A DNA stretch of 64,000 nucleotides, taken from assembly GCA_018398585.1 (NCBI GenBank), contig JAGTTD010000007.1:33756911-33820910 (forward strand). The letters run 5' to 3'. Below, in pieces: positions 23,018-37,100 of the stretch (within the stretch, counting starts at the first letter, position 1; every line of letters starts with the position of its first letter). The notes beneath the pieces were generated by a model. It made no database searches and was not told where the DNA came from. It saw only the letters and a list, made by a program, of their open reading frames with translations. This stretch comes from Simmondsia chinensis. Its lineage: Eukaryota > Streptophyta > Magnoliopsida > Caryophyllales > Simmondsiaceae. The position numbers and the translations under genes are program-made.

Positions 23018-25657
23018 ATGAGTTTTCCAACGACTCCCGGTCAGCTTCACGTCATTCTCACACCTCCAGGCCGCACTCGTCATTCTTGCACTTTGAAATA
23101 TCACTCTTGTCCTACTGTTTTCATATCCAACCACATTGCAAGCTTTCAAATTGGATCCTCCACTAACAATACTCAGAAAAGGTTAGTTGTTTTTCTGTGA
23201 ACTGTCCTCAAACCAGGTTAGCTAGCTTGTTCTTTTGGATCATGAAACCTCAGTTGCGGAAATTTGATATGGACTTGTCTTCCAACTTTTGGTAGATCGT
23301 CTTGAGAATTGTGTAGAATAGTTGAGAGGGCTACTAGAATCCTCTAGTTTTCACGTCACCAAAATCTAGAGTCAGATGATTAATGTAGGGAGAGAATATG
23401 AGTTTGGAGCCTTAATCATTCATCAATTGAATGAATACTTATGGGAGAAAAGGACTCTATTTATAGGCGCAAAGTTGTAATCCTCTACTAAATCAACTTC
23501 TTTATTCATATGAGATTTTTCCACATTATCTCAATGGATAAGATAAGTGGATGACTAGTTGACTAATAGTCAACATCTAACAGATGGAATTTATTGCAAG
23601 TGAAAGTTCTTTTCATCGTAACTTGTACGTCGCCAGGTGTGATCATATTGATCTTCATAATGAGCTGGTGCCTTACGCCCAAGCATGGTCTTTCCAGAAG
23701 GGCATAGTTAAACAGAAGAGAGCTCTGATTGAGCGGAATGAGGAATGTCCTGACACGGTGATTACTCTGCAGCATCCTTCAGTATACACGTTGGGAACGG
23801 CTAGCTCAGAGGCCTTCTTGAATTTTGGTACATCCAATGCCCCTTATGATGTTTTCAGAACTGAGCGTGGTGGTGAAGTTACCTACCATGGACCTGGGCA
23901 GGTAATATCCTCTCTTCAACTGAACTGACATCCTTTCATTATCTTCTTATCTTTGGACTTTCAGCCTTGGCCTTATCTATAAGTGAGGAAAGTGCAATAT
24001 GTACACTATATTTCTTTGTGTTTCACAAAAGTTCATTTGTGAGCTTGACTGTTCCTTCAATTTCTTCTCTTACTGAGCTTTTTCTATGTTTCTTCACTCT
24101 TTTGAATCCATTCCTAGAATTCCACGCTTGGTAGAGTATCGAAATGTCACATAAAAAAATGATGCAATTTTCCTCCCTTCCTATCACCCTTTGAAATTTG
24201 TGCTAGTCATTTCTATATGGACAACAACATCAGAAAAACTGGCCAAGGATTTGGAGAGTATCTTTGATCTTTCCGCTAGTGATTGTCACGACCACAAGGT
24301 TCGTTCCATACTTGAGCTCATGCACTACAAGCCTTATGAAATTGTTGTGCAAGATTATATAGTTGGTTTTAATATAAGGTGATTTTACTCCCAAAATGTG
24401 TGTTACCCTATAGGTAATAAATACTGTCAGATTTTCCATTTTAAAGTACCTAACACTTAATGCATTAGTGTTTTCATGTAGCTGGTCATGTACCCTATTA
24501 TCAATCTACGAAATCACAAGATGGATCTTCATTGGTACCTCAGGGCACTTGAAGAGGTGATCCTCCGTGCTCTTTTATCCGCATTCGCTATCAAGGCCTC
24601 TCGGCTTGAGGGGTTCACTGGCGTCTGGGTTGGTACGCTTTCTAATCTTCTACTAAGATCTTACATTTGTGCATCTGGACTGCCATTCCATTTCACAAAC
24701 GACTTGCGTTTTTATGAACATAGAAGTCATTGTATCGGAAGCAAATATTGACACTTGAGGGTTCAGATCGCTGGTGTTTACTTGTATATTATATGGAATG
24801 TTTAATCCATCCTTTTTCCAAAGTGGGGGAATGCAAACTTAAGAATGAGCTATTATGTCTCATTTAATAATTCCTTAGAAATAACTTGATTATTGTAATG
24901 ATTTTTATGTACCTATACTGAACCCCGTGTATTCTTGATCTGCCATGGATAAAAGGGCATCATTCCTTTTGATTGTCGCGATCTGTGTAGCTTCTTTATT
25001 TACGGGCATATTCTCCATTGAAACCCATACATACATGCCTCAAATTTCTTTTTTCCCCGATTTTTGCACCCCAACATTGTTTTTCAATGGAGTTCCATGA
25101 GGCTGAAACCCATTTCTTCATATTTTCTGTTGTATGAATTATCTGAGTTTCTTGTTGCTGTAATGGAAATAACTATTTGAGTTGAAGATGCTCTGAAGTT
25201 GTTAAATTTCGTGGGACCTTTACGGTTCCTTCCTAAAATCAATTGGCATTAGGTGGAGTGACCTAATGTGGATTCAACTAGACTCACATGTAGAGTCTTT
25301 ATATAAGTTATTTTGTGCAACTCAGGAGACAAGAAACTGGCAGCAATTGGAATACGTGTATCGCAGTGGATAACCTACCACGGATTGGCCCTTAATGTTT
25401 CAACGGATCTAACACCATTTGAATGGATTGTACCTTGTGGGATCCGAGACCGTAAAGTTGGAAGCATCAAGGAATTGCTTGAAGAAGGATTCCATGCATC
25501 CAACAATGGCACCTCTCACTTGCATCACCCAGATGATTCTAAGCTCATAGATATTGCTCATAAATCTTTACTCCGTGAATTTTCTCGAGTTTTCCAGCTC
25601 AAACTCGAGCAGAGATCTCTCTCTGTTTCCAATCTCTTAGCGCAAGAGAAATTGTGA
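23018..25657 (+). CDS. LIP2P: Plastid octanoyltransferase (lipoyl(octanoyl) transferase LIP2P)
   Basis: Four exons: 23018-23181, 23637-23901, 24482-24632, 25326-25657 (912 bp, 303 aa), all introns GT-AG and phases consistent. The enzyme transfers octanoate from acyl-carrier protein to the lipoyl domain of plastid pyruvate dehydrogenase E2, the first step of lipoate synthesis before lipoyl synthase. Residues 1-54 contain no Asp or Glu and are rich in Ser/Thr/Pro, as in a chloroplast transit peptide. Then come [29 protein letters not shown] (129-143), YPIINLR, the catalytic Lys of GDKKLAAIG (about K197) and the catalytic Cys of VPCGIRD (about C231). The exon 2 acceptor was placed at 23635-23636, inside a longer open frame, because only it keeps phase and gives ..[11 protein letters not shown]. 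Appears intact. Confidence 0.93.
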
Positions 25658-25806
25658 AGGTTTGTCTGGGGTATAAAAATATTTGAGCTTCTTGATGTGT
25701 ATTGCATGTATGTATGAATTTGTAGGAGTAAGATTAGTTTGGTTCTTCCTCTGTAGTGTACAATGTATGAATAGGAAGTTATTTATTGCCTACTTGTCTT
25801 CAGACA

Positions 25807-25914
25807 CAGTCTCCCTTTAGAGTAACACCCTGAAGGGTAAGGATGTGTATATCCCACCCCCCAAACACCCTGCATATACGAGAGTCTTTGAGGCACTGGG
25901 CATATTGTTGTTGT
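25807..25914 (+). mobile_element. RTE/SINE tail insertion (tail only)
   Basis: CAGTCTCCCTTTAGAGTAAC..AAGGATGTGTATATCC..GAGGCACTGGGCATATTGTTGTTG follows the order of the RTE 3' end, with the (TTG)n terminus. Diverged. A possible short duplication TTGTCTT flanks it. It lies about 150 bp beyond the LIP2P stop, probably in or near its 3' end. Confidence 0.65.
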
Positions 25915-27061
25915 CTTTGGGTCTTGTCCTAAACTTGTAGCATTTTTTGAACTTGTATCCTAATTATAGAGAAAAAGAATAAATTATTTATTTCTAAGTG
26001 TGACGGATGTCTCTTTCCAGCTGTCATACTGCTCTTGATTCTTAGCAGCCTAATGTGAGAAAGGAATTATATTAATATCGAAGAAACGGGATGAGTGTGT
26101 GGAATGAAATGTGAATTCATGCCAATGTAGAAGCTTCTCAGATTTTTCCCTCTCTAATCTAATGCATGAAGGTCACAATTGTAGGGTCTTTCTTTCTGGT
26201 GCACTGAAACTGCACCTCGGTTGGGAAGGTAATGAGACAGATAAAACTTATTATGTGCATATATCTATCTCTTTTATTCGCCTCAATATGTATTTAATTA
26301 ATTTAAAAATGAAAACATAAATGTATTTAGTTTATATACTCAATTCGTATATAAGATAATGCGAAAAAATAATTAGATTGCAAAAATCAATTTTGAATGT
26401 TACACATAGATATGGATAATTATTGGGCATACAAATCTGGGTTTTACAAAGTGCCTGGGTGGGTAATGGGTACAAGTTAGACACCAGCAACCGCAAGTAA
26501 TGGGGTGGCCATGGCCAATAGGTATGTGAATGTACCTGTTTGGGGGCGGTTTTGATATTCATTTCAATCCCGCGGTGGAAAATGGGTTGCACTACCACTA
26601 TGGAGGGTCATATCATTCCCATTGGTACGTATAAATGAGCCATGAGCCCAAGTTTGGCCAGGCCGAGTAAAGCTTGTTTGTTTAGTTAGGTAGACTTAAG
26701 AGGTTCAAATTAGAACTAAATTATGGGATTAAACAAATTGAACTAGGGTCCAATAAGCTGAACTCTGTGCAAACTTAACCTAAAGAGTCAAGCTCAAGTT
26801 GAAGTTAATTTAGTTAGGTTTGAGTTCAACCGAGCGATAGCAAAACCTAATGATGGTGAATTGCTATGTTTGGTACAGTGATTCTGCTACCCGACTCTTA
26901 AACCCTTTCCCCTGATGTTGATTGTTCTTCTTTGGACAATATTGTACCTCCTTATCTTGTATAAAAAGAACATTATGAAGGCAGCTGCATTGCCTGCTGG
27001 AAAAGTATTCAATATGAGCTATCAAGGTTTTGGCAGTCTTAAGCCCCAAGTGTACTTTCTA
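25915..27061. other. Intergenic, no gene
   Basis: No supported coding region. A block at ~26400-26640 containing TTGGGCATACAAATCTGGG and GTGGAAAATGGG resembles decayed hAT-type non-autonomous sequence, but ends could not be set. Confidence 0.45.
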
Positions 27062-27482
27062 TGAACAAAATAAGTTACCACTAAGTTTATTTACGGTTTT
27101 AATAAAATAATCTAGATTTTTTAATTTTTTAAAGTCATACTTAATTTTTTTAATGTCACATCTTGATGTTAATACCGTTAACATTCATTAGTTTTTGCTC
27201 AAGTGGCTTTTCAAAACAAAGAGAAAATAATTTTTAAATTTTTAAATTTGCATTTAAAATAATATTAAAATATTTTAAACATCGAAAAAATTTATAGATT
27301 TTTAAAAAAAATAATTTTTATATAAAGGACATGTCATAGAAAACTATCGATTTAATGGTGTTAACACTAAGGTGTGACATTAAAAAATTTAGGTGTAACT
27401 TTAAAAAATTAAAAATATAAGTAATTTTTTAAAATCATGCCTAAACTTTAGATAATTTTTAGTAAAAATCTCAAAAAATAAC
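27062..27482. mobile_element. AT-rich foldback element family FB-2, copy 1
   Basis: Inverted halves around an AT-rich centre: TTTTAATAAAATAATCTAG..CTTGATGTTAATACCGTTAAC on the left and GGTGTTAACACTAAGGTGTGACATT..TAGATAATTTTTAGTAAAAATC on the right. The same layout recurs at 44572-45066 and 47420-47826. No coding capacity. Confidence 0.6.
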
Positions 27483-27866
27483 TTGCGTATCCACGTGATG
27501 TTGCAACTTCATACAGTATTAAGTATTTACGTGTTAGCAATTTTGAATAATCACTCCCAATCTACAATTATCAACAAAAACTCGTGTGAAGCTGTCTCCC
27601 ACCGTCAACCTCGATGCACCATCTTGGATGATTCATATTTGGTACTATCAATGCATGTTTGATATTCTACAGTTTCGGATTTAAAGAAACTATAAATTGG
27701 GTTTTGAAAATTATCTTTCCTTATTTTTTATTTTCTATTTTTACTCAATTTAGAAAAACTAAAAGAAAACGGAAACAATTATTTCCAAAATATCCTTATT
27801 TCATTGTTTTGGACAGTTTCTCTTATTTTGCTCTTAGAAACCAGGTCCGTTCTTATATAAAGTAAA

Positions 27867-28082
27867 AGCAACATTCTCAATGCTCTAAGAACTCCCGCAT
27901 AAACAAGGTCCGGAGAAGGAGATGGATGTATGCAGCCTTCCGAGAACCCCCAACCTGAGGAGTACAACACAAAGACTTCCCAAAAGGTCACCCATCTTGG
28001 TACTACTCTCACCCAACCATGCTTAACTTCGGAGTTCTAATAGAATCTGGTGCTTGCAAATTGGTAGCTTTTTTAGGTTCTC
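27867..28082 (-). mobile_element. 5S rRNA-derived SINE, copy 2
   Basis: Flanked by a 17-bp duplication with two mismatches, TTCTT[A/C]TATAAAGT[A/T]AA, at 27850-27866 and 28083-28099. On the minus strand a short leader (AGAACCTAAAAAAGCTACCA) precedes a 5S-like head (28068 to ~27957) with a box A-like AAGCATGGTTGGGTGAGAG and a box C-like GATGGGTGACCTTTTGGGAAG. The RTE-type tail follows with an internal deletion (27956 to ~27885). Confidence 0.82.
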
Positions 28083-28099
28083 TTCTTCTATAAAGTTAA

Positions 28100-28511
28100 C
28101 CATAAATATGAATTGACCTAACATGAATAAGCAAAGCATATAATAAGGGCCCTAGGTGATTTACATGGACAGCCTCGAATGTAATATTCCAGCCACCTTA
28201 TCATCAACAATAAATGAGTCTTTCTACTAATATGTAGGGTACAAGACGCTATTGCAACTCGTGCATTTAATTATTTTATGAATTTTACAAAATCTGGGTG
28301 CCGGGTTACTGTGAAAAAAACATCTGACATGAAACTTCAGTACAGGCTGGCATATCTTGAGATAGCAGAAAACCCACTAATTAAATCGTGCAGTCAAATG
28401 TTTCAATTACAGTGAGCGCGTCATTTAGCAACTTCATCATCTTTATGAGCTGGATATTCATGGTAGGTAGTCAGCAAAAAGATCCAAACCACCAAGTTCC
28501 ACATCTTCATA
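28100..28511. other. Upstream region of the DUF241 gene
   Basis: No gene. AT-rich, promoter-proximal sequence. Confidence 0.5.
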
Positions 28512-28527
28512 CGCTATATATATATTG
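28512..28527 (+). promoter_or_regulatory. TATA box for the DUF241 gene
   Basis: GCTATATATATATTGC about 70-85 bp upstream of the ATG at 28596, a normal plant distance for TATA plus a short leader. Confidence 0.55.
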
Positions 28528-28595
28528 CTCAATCAGTCAACTTCATACATTCAACCTACAGAAGGGGAGACAAAAAAGAGAGAAAAAGAACAAAA

Positions 28596-29453
28596 ATGGC
28601 ATCATCATCTCCTTCAAACCCGAAAACTATCCGTCATACTCGTTCTAAGAGTCACCCAGTTGAGACTCACCCCTTCATTTCTCAATTCAATGAAAGCTTA
28701 TCATCATTATCTTCATCATCATCGTTGTCGTTGTCATTGTCAACTATACGTTTCAAACTTAACGGTCTAATGGATTTGTACTCTTGCGTTGATGGGGTGC
28801 TTCAGTTGCCCCTAATGCAGCAAGCATTGTCAGGGAAGAACAATGAGAAACTAGTTGAAGCTGCATTAGATGGATCTCTAAGACTACTAGATACATGCAC
28901 TATTGCATCTGATGTTCTGGTGCAGACCGAGCAGGCATTACAGCAACTTCGGTTGAAGCTAAGGAGAAGAAGCAAACGCGATGTAGCCAAGGCGATTGAT
29001 GCTTACTTGACCACAAGGAGGACACTGAAGAAAGTCGTTGCTAAGTCCCTGAAAGATATCAAGAACACAGAAAACAAATTCAGATTCAGCAGTTTAGATA
29101 CTGATGAAGAGGTTGCTAGATCGACTGTTCAGATGTTGGGACAGTGCGAATCAACGGCTATGATCGTTCTCGGTTCGCTGTTGTCCTACATTGGTGGGAT
29201 AACGGCACCTGGGGCAAACAAGAAGTTGGGTTTCTTTTCCAGGATGATGGGTTCCGGGAAACAGATGGAAAGTGTAGGGGAAACGAACAAATTTGAAGCT
29301 ATTGATAGCAATCTTGGAAAATCTATGGAGAATGTAGAGTTTGAGGTGGAGGAAGTTGAGCACATTGTTCAAGAGCTTCAAGGAGGAGTAGAAGGCTTGT
29401 CAAGGCATTTGGTGAAAACAAGAGTGACACTTCTTAACATCCTCAATCACTAG
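28596..29453 (+). CDS. DUF241 family protein (BPS1/BYPASS-like plant protein), single exon
   Basis: 285 aa, no intron, ATG preceded by AAAA (AACAAAAATGGCATC, a good plant start context). The N terminus is Ser-rich and basic (SKSHPVETHPFISQFNESL), the usual opening of this plant family. Next comes the IRFKLNGLMDLYSCVDGVLQ block, then LLDTCTIASDVL..TEQALQQL, a basic stretch of Arg/Lys (~125-150) and a C-terminal helix-rich, acidic region (EFEVEEVEHIVQELQ) likely to form a coiled coil, ending TRVTLLNILNH. Members are widespread in plants, single-exon and often clustered; their biochemical role is not known to me. No catalytic motif is visible. The frame is intact. A low-complexity Ser/Leu run encoded by TCATCATC/TTGTCG repeats lies at residues ~36-50. 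Confidence 0.88.
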   Translation: MASSSPSNPKTIRHTRSKSHPVETHPFISQFNESLSSLSSSSSLSLSLSTIRFKLNGLMDLYSCVDGVLQLPLMQQALSGKNNEKLVEAALDGSLRLLDTCTIASDVLVQTEQALQQLRLKLRRRSKRDVAKAIDAYLTTRRTLKKVVAKSLKDIKNTENKFRFSSLDTDEEVARSTVQMLGQCESTAMIVLGSLLSYIGGITAPGANKKLGFFSRMMGSGKQMESVGETNKFEAIDSNLGKSMENVEFEVEEVEHIVQELQGGVEGLSRHLVKTRVTLLNILNH

Positions 29454-29988
29454 GCTTTTTGTTAACTTAAGGGCTCTGTGGAGATGTTCAAACGTATGCA
29501 ATCTTACCGACTTTCGTGTTAACACCCCAATAAGAGAAAGAAAAAACATGTACTGATTTGAAACTTGATAGAAATCAGAAATATAAGCATATATTTTCTT
29601 TACCTCTGAACTACTTTGTTTTCAATGAACCAAAAACTACTTTGCTTTCTCACTGATTCACATAACAATACAAAGACGCAAAGCTCAGCCACCGAACAGA
29701 AATGTAAAAGGTAATGTACAAGTAAGTATGCCTGCATTGACAAGCAACCGCCTATGCCTCCAATAGCTGTGAAAAAGTGAGTAAAAAAAATGGGTGCAAT
29801 ATGAGGGCTTCCTATAAGGTTTCTTTTCCTTGTTTTATTTTGGGTTCTAAAGTCAAATGTCATCTGCAATTTTGGTTCAGTTCAAGCAGATTTGCAAGCA
29901 ATAGCAGTTTAAGCTTTCATGGGTTGGAACACATTGTATGAGATCCTCCTAGCTGACAAGCAAGGACGGGCGCCAAAATAGGATTTTT
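29454..29988. other. 3' flank of the DUF241 gene
   Basis: Probably includes the 3' untranslated region. No gene found. Confidence 0.5.
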
Positions 29989-30316
29989 TGGTATAAGGAA
30001 TAAACTAAAAAAACTATGGATAAATCCAAACGACCCTTTCTTAAATCCAAGCAATCTTTTTGGAAGCGTTTGCCCCCGATCCAATTGGGGGATCGAATTG
30101 ATTATAGAAACATGAGTTTAATTAGTCGATTTATTAGTGAACAAGGAAAAATATTATCTAGGCGAGTGAATAGATTGACCTTGAAACAACAACGATTAAT
30201 TACTATTGCTATAAAAACAAGCTCGTATTTTATCTTTGTTACCTTTTCTTAATAATGAAAAACAATTTGAAAGAATCGAGTCGACCACTTGAAGTACCGG
30301 TTTTCGAACAAAAATG
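29989..30316 (+). pseudogene. rps18: Nuclear plastid insertion: rps18 (small ribosomal subunit protein S18)
   Basis: From ATG 30016 the frame [42 protein letters not shown] is the plastid rps18 protein. An extra A in the run at ~30214 shifts the frame, so the last third is lost although the DNA stays plastid-like to ~30316. The region upstream also looks plastid. Out of its plastid operon (rpl33-rps18) and inactive. Confidence 0.9.
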
Positions 30317-30321
30317 TAGGT

Positions 30322-30568
30322 TGATCGTATATTTCATTATAGTTCTATGATTCAGGGTATCGTTTCCTATTTGATCCCTTTGAATTCCATATTCGAAGTT
30401 GCGATCGGATCTATTCGTTAAAAAGAATCAATTCAATACATTTCTTATGTAACCATAGGTGCCATATTGGATTTGAATCAGATTTCGGATCAATCTATAT
30501 TGATTGACTGCCTCCATTATGTTGTTGCTAGCAAATACCACTATTTTTTGTTTTGTATCTTCCAAATA
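30322..30568 (-). pseudogene. ycf2: Nuclear plastid insertion: ycf2 fragment
   Basis: The minus strand encodes a stretch matching my memory of ycf2: [19 protein letters not shown], then [10 protein letters not shown], then after a small frame break [19 protein letters not shown] and [13 protein letters not shown]. In chloroplast genomes ycf2 is in the inverted repeat, far from rps18, so this is a separate piece joined to it. Confidence 0.82.
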
Positions 30569-30569
30569 A

Positions 30570-30649
30570 TTCCCGGAGCAAGTAAAAATAGAAAAACTCA
30601 CATTGGCATTTGGTTTAGGGATAATTAGGCTCGAACTGATGACTTCCAA
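30570..30649 (-). pseudogene. Nuclear plastid insertion: trnV-GAC 3' part and trnV-rrn16 spacer
   Basis: Minus strand: TGGAAGTCATCAGTTCGAGC and CTAATTATCCC form the T arm and acceptor of plastid tRNA-Val(GAC). The spacer that precedes 16S rRNA follows (CCAAATGCCAATGTGAGTTT..CTTGCTCCGGGAA). The tRNA is incomplete and cannot function. Confidence 0.8.
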
Positions 30650-30690
30650 AAAGGAATCCTTTGGCATTTCATTTATTGAGTGGTCTATAA

Positions 30691-32925
<2,235 letters not shown>

Positions 32926-33220
32926 TTTTATTATGTTAATTTAGTCTTTATACTATTAATTGTGTAAATTTTGTCCCTGAGCAATTCGCACCAAATTAAT
33001 TTAGTAATAGAGTAAAAGTAATGTTAAGTTGGCAACGAAATTTTTAACGGTCGGACCATGAGCAGGTTTAAATTAACGGGTGGATTTGTATGCATCTGAC
33101 TTGATAGGGTCGTTAAATATTATGTCATTAACTTAATTTTAATTCTACCAAGGGAATAAATTGACATAACATAAATTGTACAAGGACTAAATTCATATAT
33201 ATCCATGTAATTGATAACAA
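32926..33220. mobile_element. Foldback MITE family FB-1, copy B (diverged)
   Basis: TTAATTTAGTCTTTATACT..ATTGTGTAAATTTTGTCCC on the left, the AAATTTTTAACGG..GGTGGATTTGTATGCATCTGAC core, and AAATTGACATAAC..AAGGACTAAATTCAT on the right, in the same order as the other FB-1 copies. Terminal repeats are eroded. Confidence 0.65.
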
Positions 33221-33243
33221 AAACATGATTTATCATCAAATTA

Positions 33244-33356
33244 GCAACAACAGACCCAGTGCCTCAAGGGATCCCGCATAAGAAGGGTCTGGGAGGGGTG
33301 GGATGTACGTAGCCTTACCCCTTTAAGGTGTTACCCTAATGGGAGGCTGTTTCCGA
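33244..33356 (-). mobile_element. RTE/SINE tail insertion, 113 bp
   Basis: CAACAACAGACCCAGTGCC..GTCTGGGAGGGG..GTACGTAGCCTTACCCC..GGGAGGCTGTTTCCGA is the tail in reverse, with (CAA)n at the left, flanked by the 14-bp target duplication TTATCATCAAATTA at 33230-33243 and 33357-33370. Confidence 0.85.
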
Positions 33357-34113
33357 TTATCATCAAATTAAGAATCAATTTATATGTTGGTATCACACAT
33401 TCAGAAAGCATAATACCATCAAATTAACAACTAAATAAAGCGACTTTGTGGAGTCATAGAAAGAATGTGACAAGAACTTCATTAACATGGCGCATTTTGA
33501 GTTCTACTCATCCATATAATTAGAAATACGCAACCCACCCACATTTACAAGAAAAAACACTCACGCTAAGTTTGTTGCTAGGAGTATAAGCATGGTGAAT
33601 AATAAGCTCCATTACAAACAGACAAACAAACGTGTCGAAACATAGCAGTCCAAGTTGGAAGCGTGTTGAAAATTAAAAATTAATAAAAAAATCGTATACT
33701 CTTTTCACATATAATAGGACGCATAGGAACATGTTGGATACTTGTCAGACACCAATACTCTGGCAAAAATGGTGTCAATGTTTAAAGGAAAGAACAAGTA
33801 AGCGGAATCACTTTACTGTCTTCATAATTGTAAGTGAATAGTGCTCTACCATCTTTAATCCTACGCAAATAAGTAGAAATTTACAAGAGTTGTTAGAGTT
33901 GGTGTAATGATTAAGCTACCCACCCCTAAATGTGGGTGACCCTGTTTAGCAAAAATGTTATATCTTCATTAATACTGTAAAAAACAAAAAAAGTAGAATT
34001 TTACAAGTGACTGCTGCTTAATAACTAGAAATTACATTTTGGCAGCTTCTACATACTCTACAGATAGCCCAGGCAACAGAATAAACGTACCAGTATATAA
34101 TGCACCAAGAAAA

Positions 34114-37100
34114 TCAGTACTTTTCAGCTACAGGTCTTGAAGGAAACAGCCGCAGAAGGAATGTCAGCAAGGACCATAAGCAAACCAAACCAAGGCCTTG
34201 AAAGGTCACCAACATCGACACCAGGGCACCTGAAGCAGTACCAAAGAAGAGTTTTAATGATTGTAAACGACATAATATTTTATTAGATTTTGTTTGTCTA
34301 TTTGATAGGATAAAATATAATATATATTCTAACCAATAGGATATTCTAGTTATCTTTATTTTGATTAATATGATAATTTAGTAGTTCCCATTTAGAGAAA
34401 AAGTTTGTATTTCATATTTGTCTCTTTAGTTAACTTTTGTCTACAAATAGGGGTGGCAAACTTTGACACGACGTGATAACACGAAATGCAGATAGCAGGT
34501 TTTGGTTGAGGGTTTTGAAGCCGGGTTGAATTTACATTGACCCGTTTTTTACACGATTGACCCGTTTATTTAGTTATGTTAGACATTTGAGTGGTATACT
34601 ATTGTTATTATATATATATTTTTGAGAGTTAAGATAATTTGGAATATATTTAGTAATATTAATTTGATAGTTTATTTTAACAATTATAAATATGATAAGT
34701 ATTTATTGCTAGTATTAACTATGACATGTATTATTAACATGTTTATAGTTGAAAAACTAGCATTTAATTAAAAAAATTCACCAATATAATTAAATGGGTA
34801 ACCTACAGGTTATCCGTTAATAATTGGGTTGGGTAAGGGGTTGAAAGTACCTCACTCATTTAACAAACGGGTTGAATTCGGATTGACCCTATTTCTAAAA
34901 CCCCTTGCGTAACACAAACACAACGCGACACGACACATTTGCCACCCCTATCTACAAATATAGCTTTATAATTCGTTATTTCAGTTTTGAAGAAATAAAA
35001 TTGAGTTTATTTTTGAGTAGCAAGTTGTGGAATCACCTGTTCTCTCCATCACTTCTGGAGTTGCAAGGGAATCCTTCATGGCAAACATCAATCCCTCAAT
35101 AAAGTGAGCTGCTTTTGTCAGTTGATATATTCTGTACACCTGCAGCATCGTTTTTCTATGCTTCAGAATCCATGTCTAGATGCTAAACGGTGTTAGGGAA
35201 ATTACTTGAACCGAGTACTACAACTGAGAAAGAACTTGGCTTCACAGCGTGTAGCAAGCCACTATCCTTAGGACTTAGTTCGTCCTTATGAAAAGAGTCA
35301 CGGGAATACAATAAAACCTTACTCTGTAGCAAGCATAGAAAGAATGGGTTCTGAGAATTTAAGTTTGAAAAAGAATGGTATGGAAAGCAAGTTTTAAGAT
35401 ATCATCATTTCATGTGGTGAGGAAGTATTTATATAGAGAATCACGTGTCTCTTGAAAGAGACGCATATCTCTTCCACGACCCTTAAAACCTTGTCAAATG
35501 ATGGCCTAAACTTCCATGTGTCTTCGGATACTTTTGCCTTATGTAATATGTGTGTTGACACAAGTCATTCAGTAGTCTTAATGGAATTTGTGTGTTGACA
35601 GGCACTAATCTATGCATCAACACACAAACCAAGTTGAAAATATTTCAACAAAAGGGCGATCGAATCAACCAAAATGCACAATTACCTCGAAGATAATAGG
35701 AAGTACAGGCCAACAAGAGGAACCATCCTTGTAAAGAACTCTCTGAAGTATAGATTGGGCAAGGATGCCGAGCAAAAAGGGTGCAATGGCAACCAATGTT
35801 TGTGGACCGAGCACCGGCCAATTAACATAGGCAATACCTATTGGAGCAATGACCTTGAGTCCAACAGAGAAAAATAGTGTTGACATGAATCCTCTCAAAC
35901 CAGTTATCAATGCCCATCTCTTTGCACTAAATTGCAGATATGGCCTCTCAACACGATTAGTTATATAGCAGAAACACGCAAGGCCCACATAGAAAATGGC
36001 TTCACAAGAAAGAGAAGCCCTAAGTTCTGCATTGCAAAAGCATGACAAATTATGATAAGTTACGCTACTATGGTACATGTTTGCAATATGTACTATTCTT
36101 TTGCATTCACAAGTCCGAGGTGATAGATCCAAAACCAAAAATGTCTTAGAATTAGAGAAACATACAAATGTAACATGAAAATGAAAATGGAAAAAAAAAA
36201 AAAAAATCAGACCTTCCTATGGCCTTAGACATAAGATTCTGTAATTACAATATGCTCTTTACGAAATTTACGACTGACACTTCCCCTCAATCAGCAGTAA
36301 AACGCATTTCACAAAGACTCTTCTGCTACCATTGTTTCATTGGGTAAATCTGACAAAAAGAGAGACCCCAGTCTCAAAATGTTATTACTATCTCCTAAAT
36401 CATCATTCAAGTAGTACTGTTCCCCCTAAATAATGATCTTGAATATGATCCATATGAGATCTGATATACAATTACATGAGCGAGTTTAATTGCTGTAGTC
36501 TATATAGAGACATAATAGAGTGCTCAAATCACAATCCCCACATTTAAAAGGGTGGGTTGATAAGCAACAAAATAGGACCCCGGCGAGAGACTATCTGATA
36601 TAGCACAAGGGAAAATACTATTTTCTAACTCAACTATCAAACTCTTGGATTCAATTTCATTGGAAGATATCACCATAAGGCACAATAGGGTCTTATCTAT
36701 ATAGTAGGTACCCTGAATCCGAAAAGATAGAAGAAGTTTAATTCTAATATAACCAAGATAAAGAAAATTGGAATCTTAAGAATTATCATTGTATTCTAAT
36801 AAGAAATTCTAAACTAAATAAACTTTGAAGAATCTGAATTTGTCTCAAATTGAAACAGAATAAAAATTAAACAAAAAAAAAGGACTCTGAATTAATCATA
36901 AATTCATCTTGGGTAGTATTTCCCAAACGCTTAGGTTTTAACTATCTTAGGGTGAAGGCCCTTCGACTACTAGAAGCAAATAATTACAACATAAACAAAA
37001 ACTGTAAATTTTGAAGCACCATTCATATACCTGAGAAGACATCAACCCCAGTCCGAGCATTAACTGTAAAGAAAAGTGGAGGAAGAATCAAAGACAGTAT

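Noticed and set aside
30617..30648. tRNA-Val gene
   Set aside because: Only the 3' part of plastid trnV-GAC is present.
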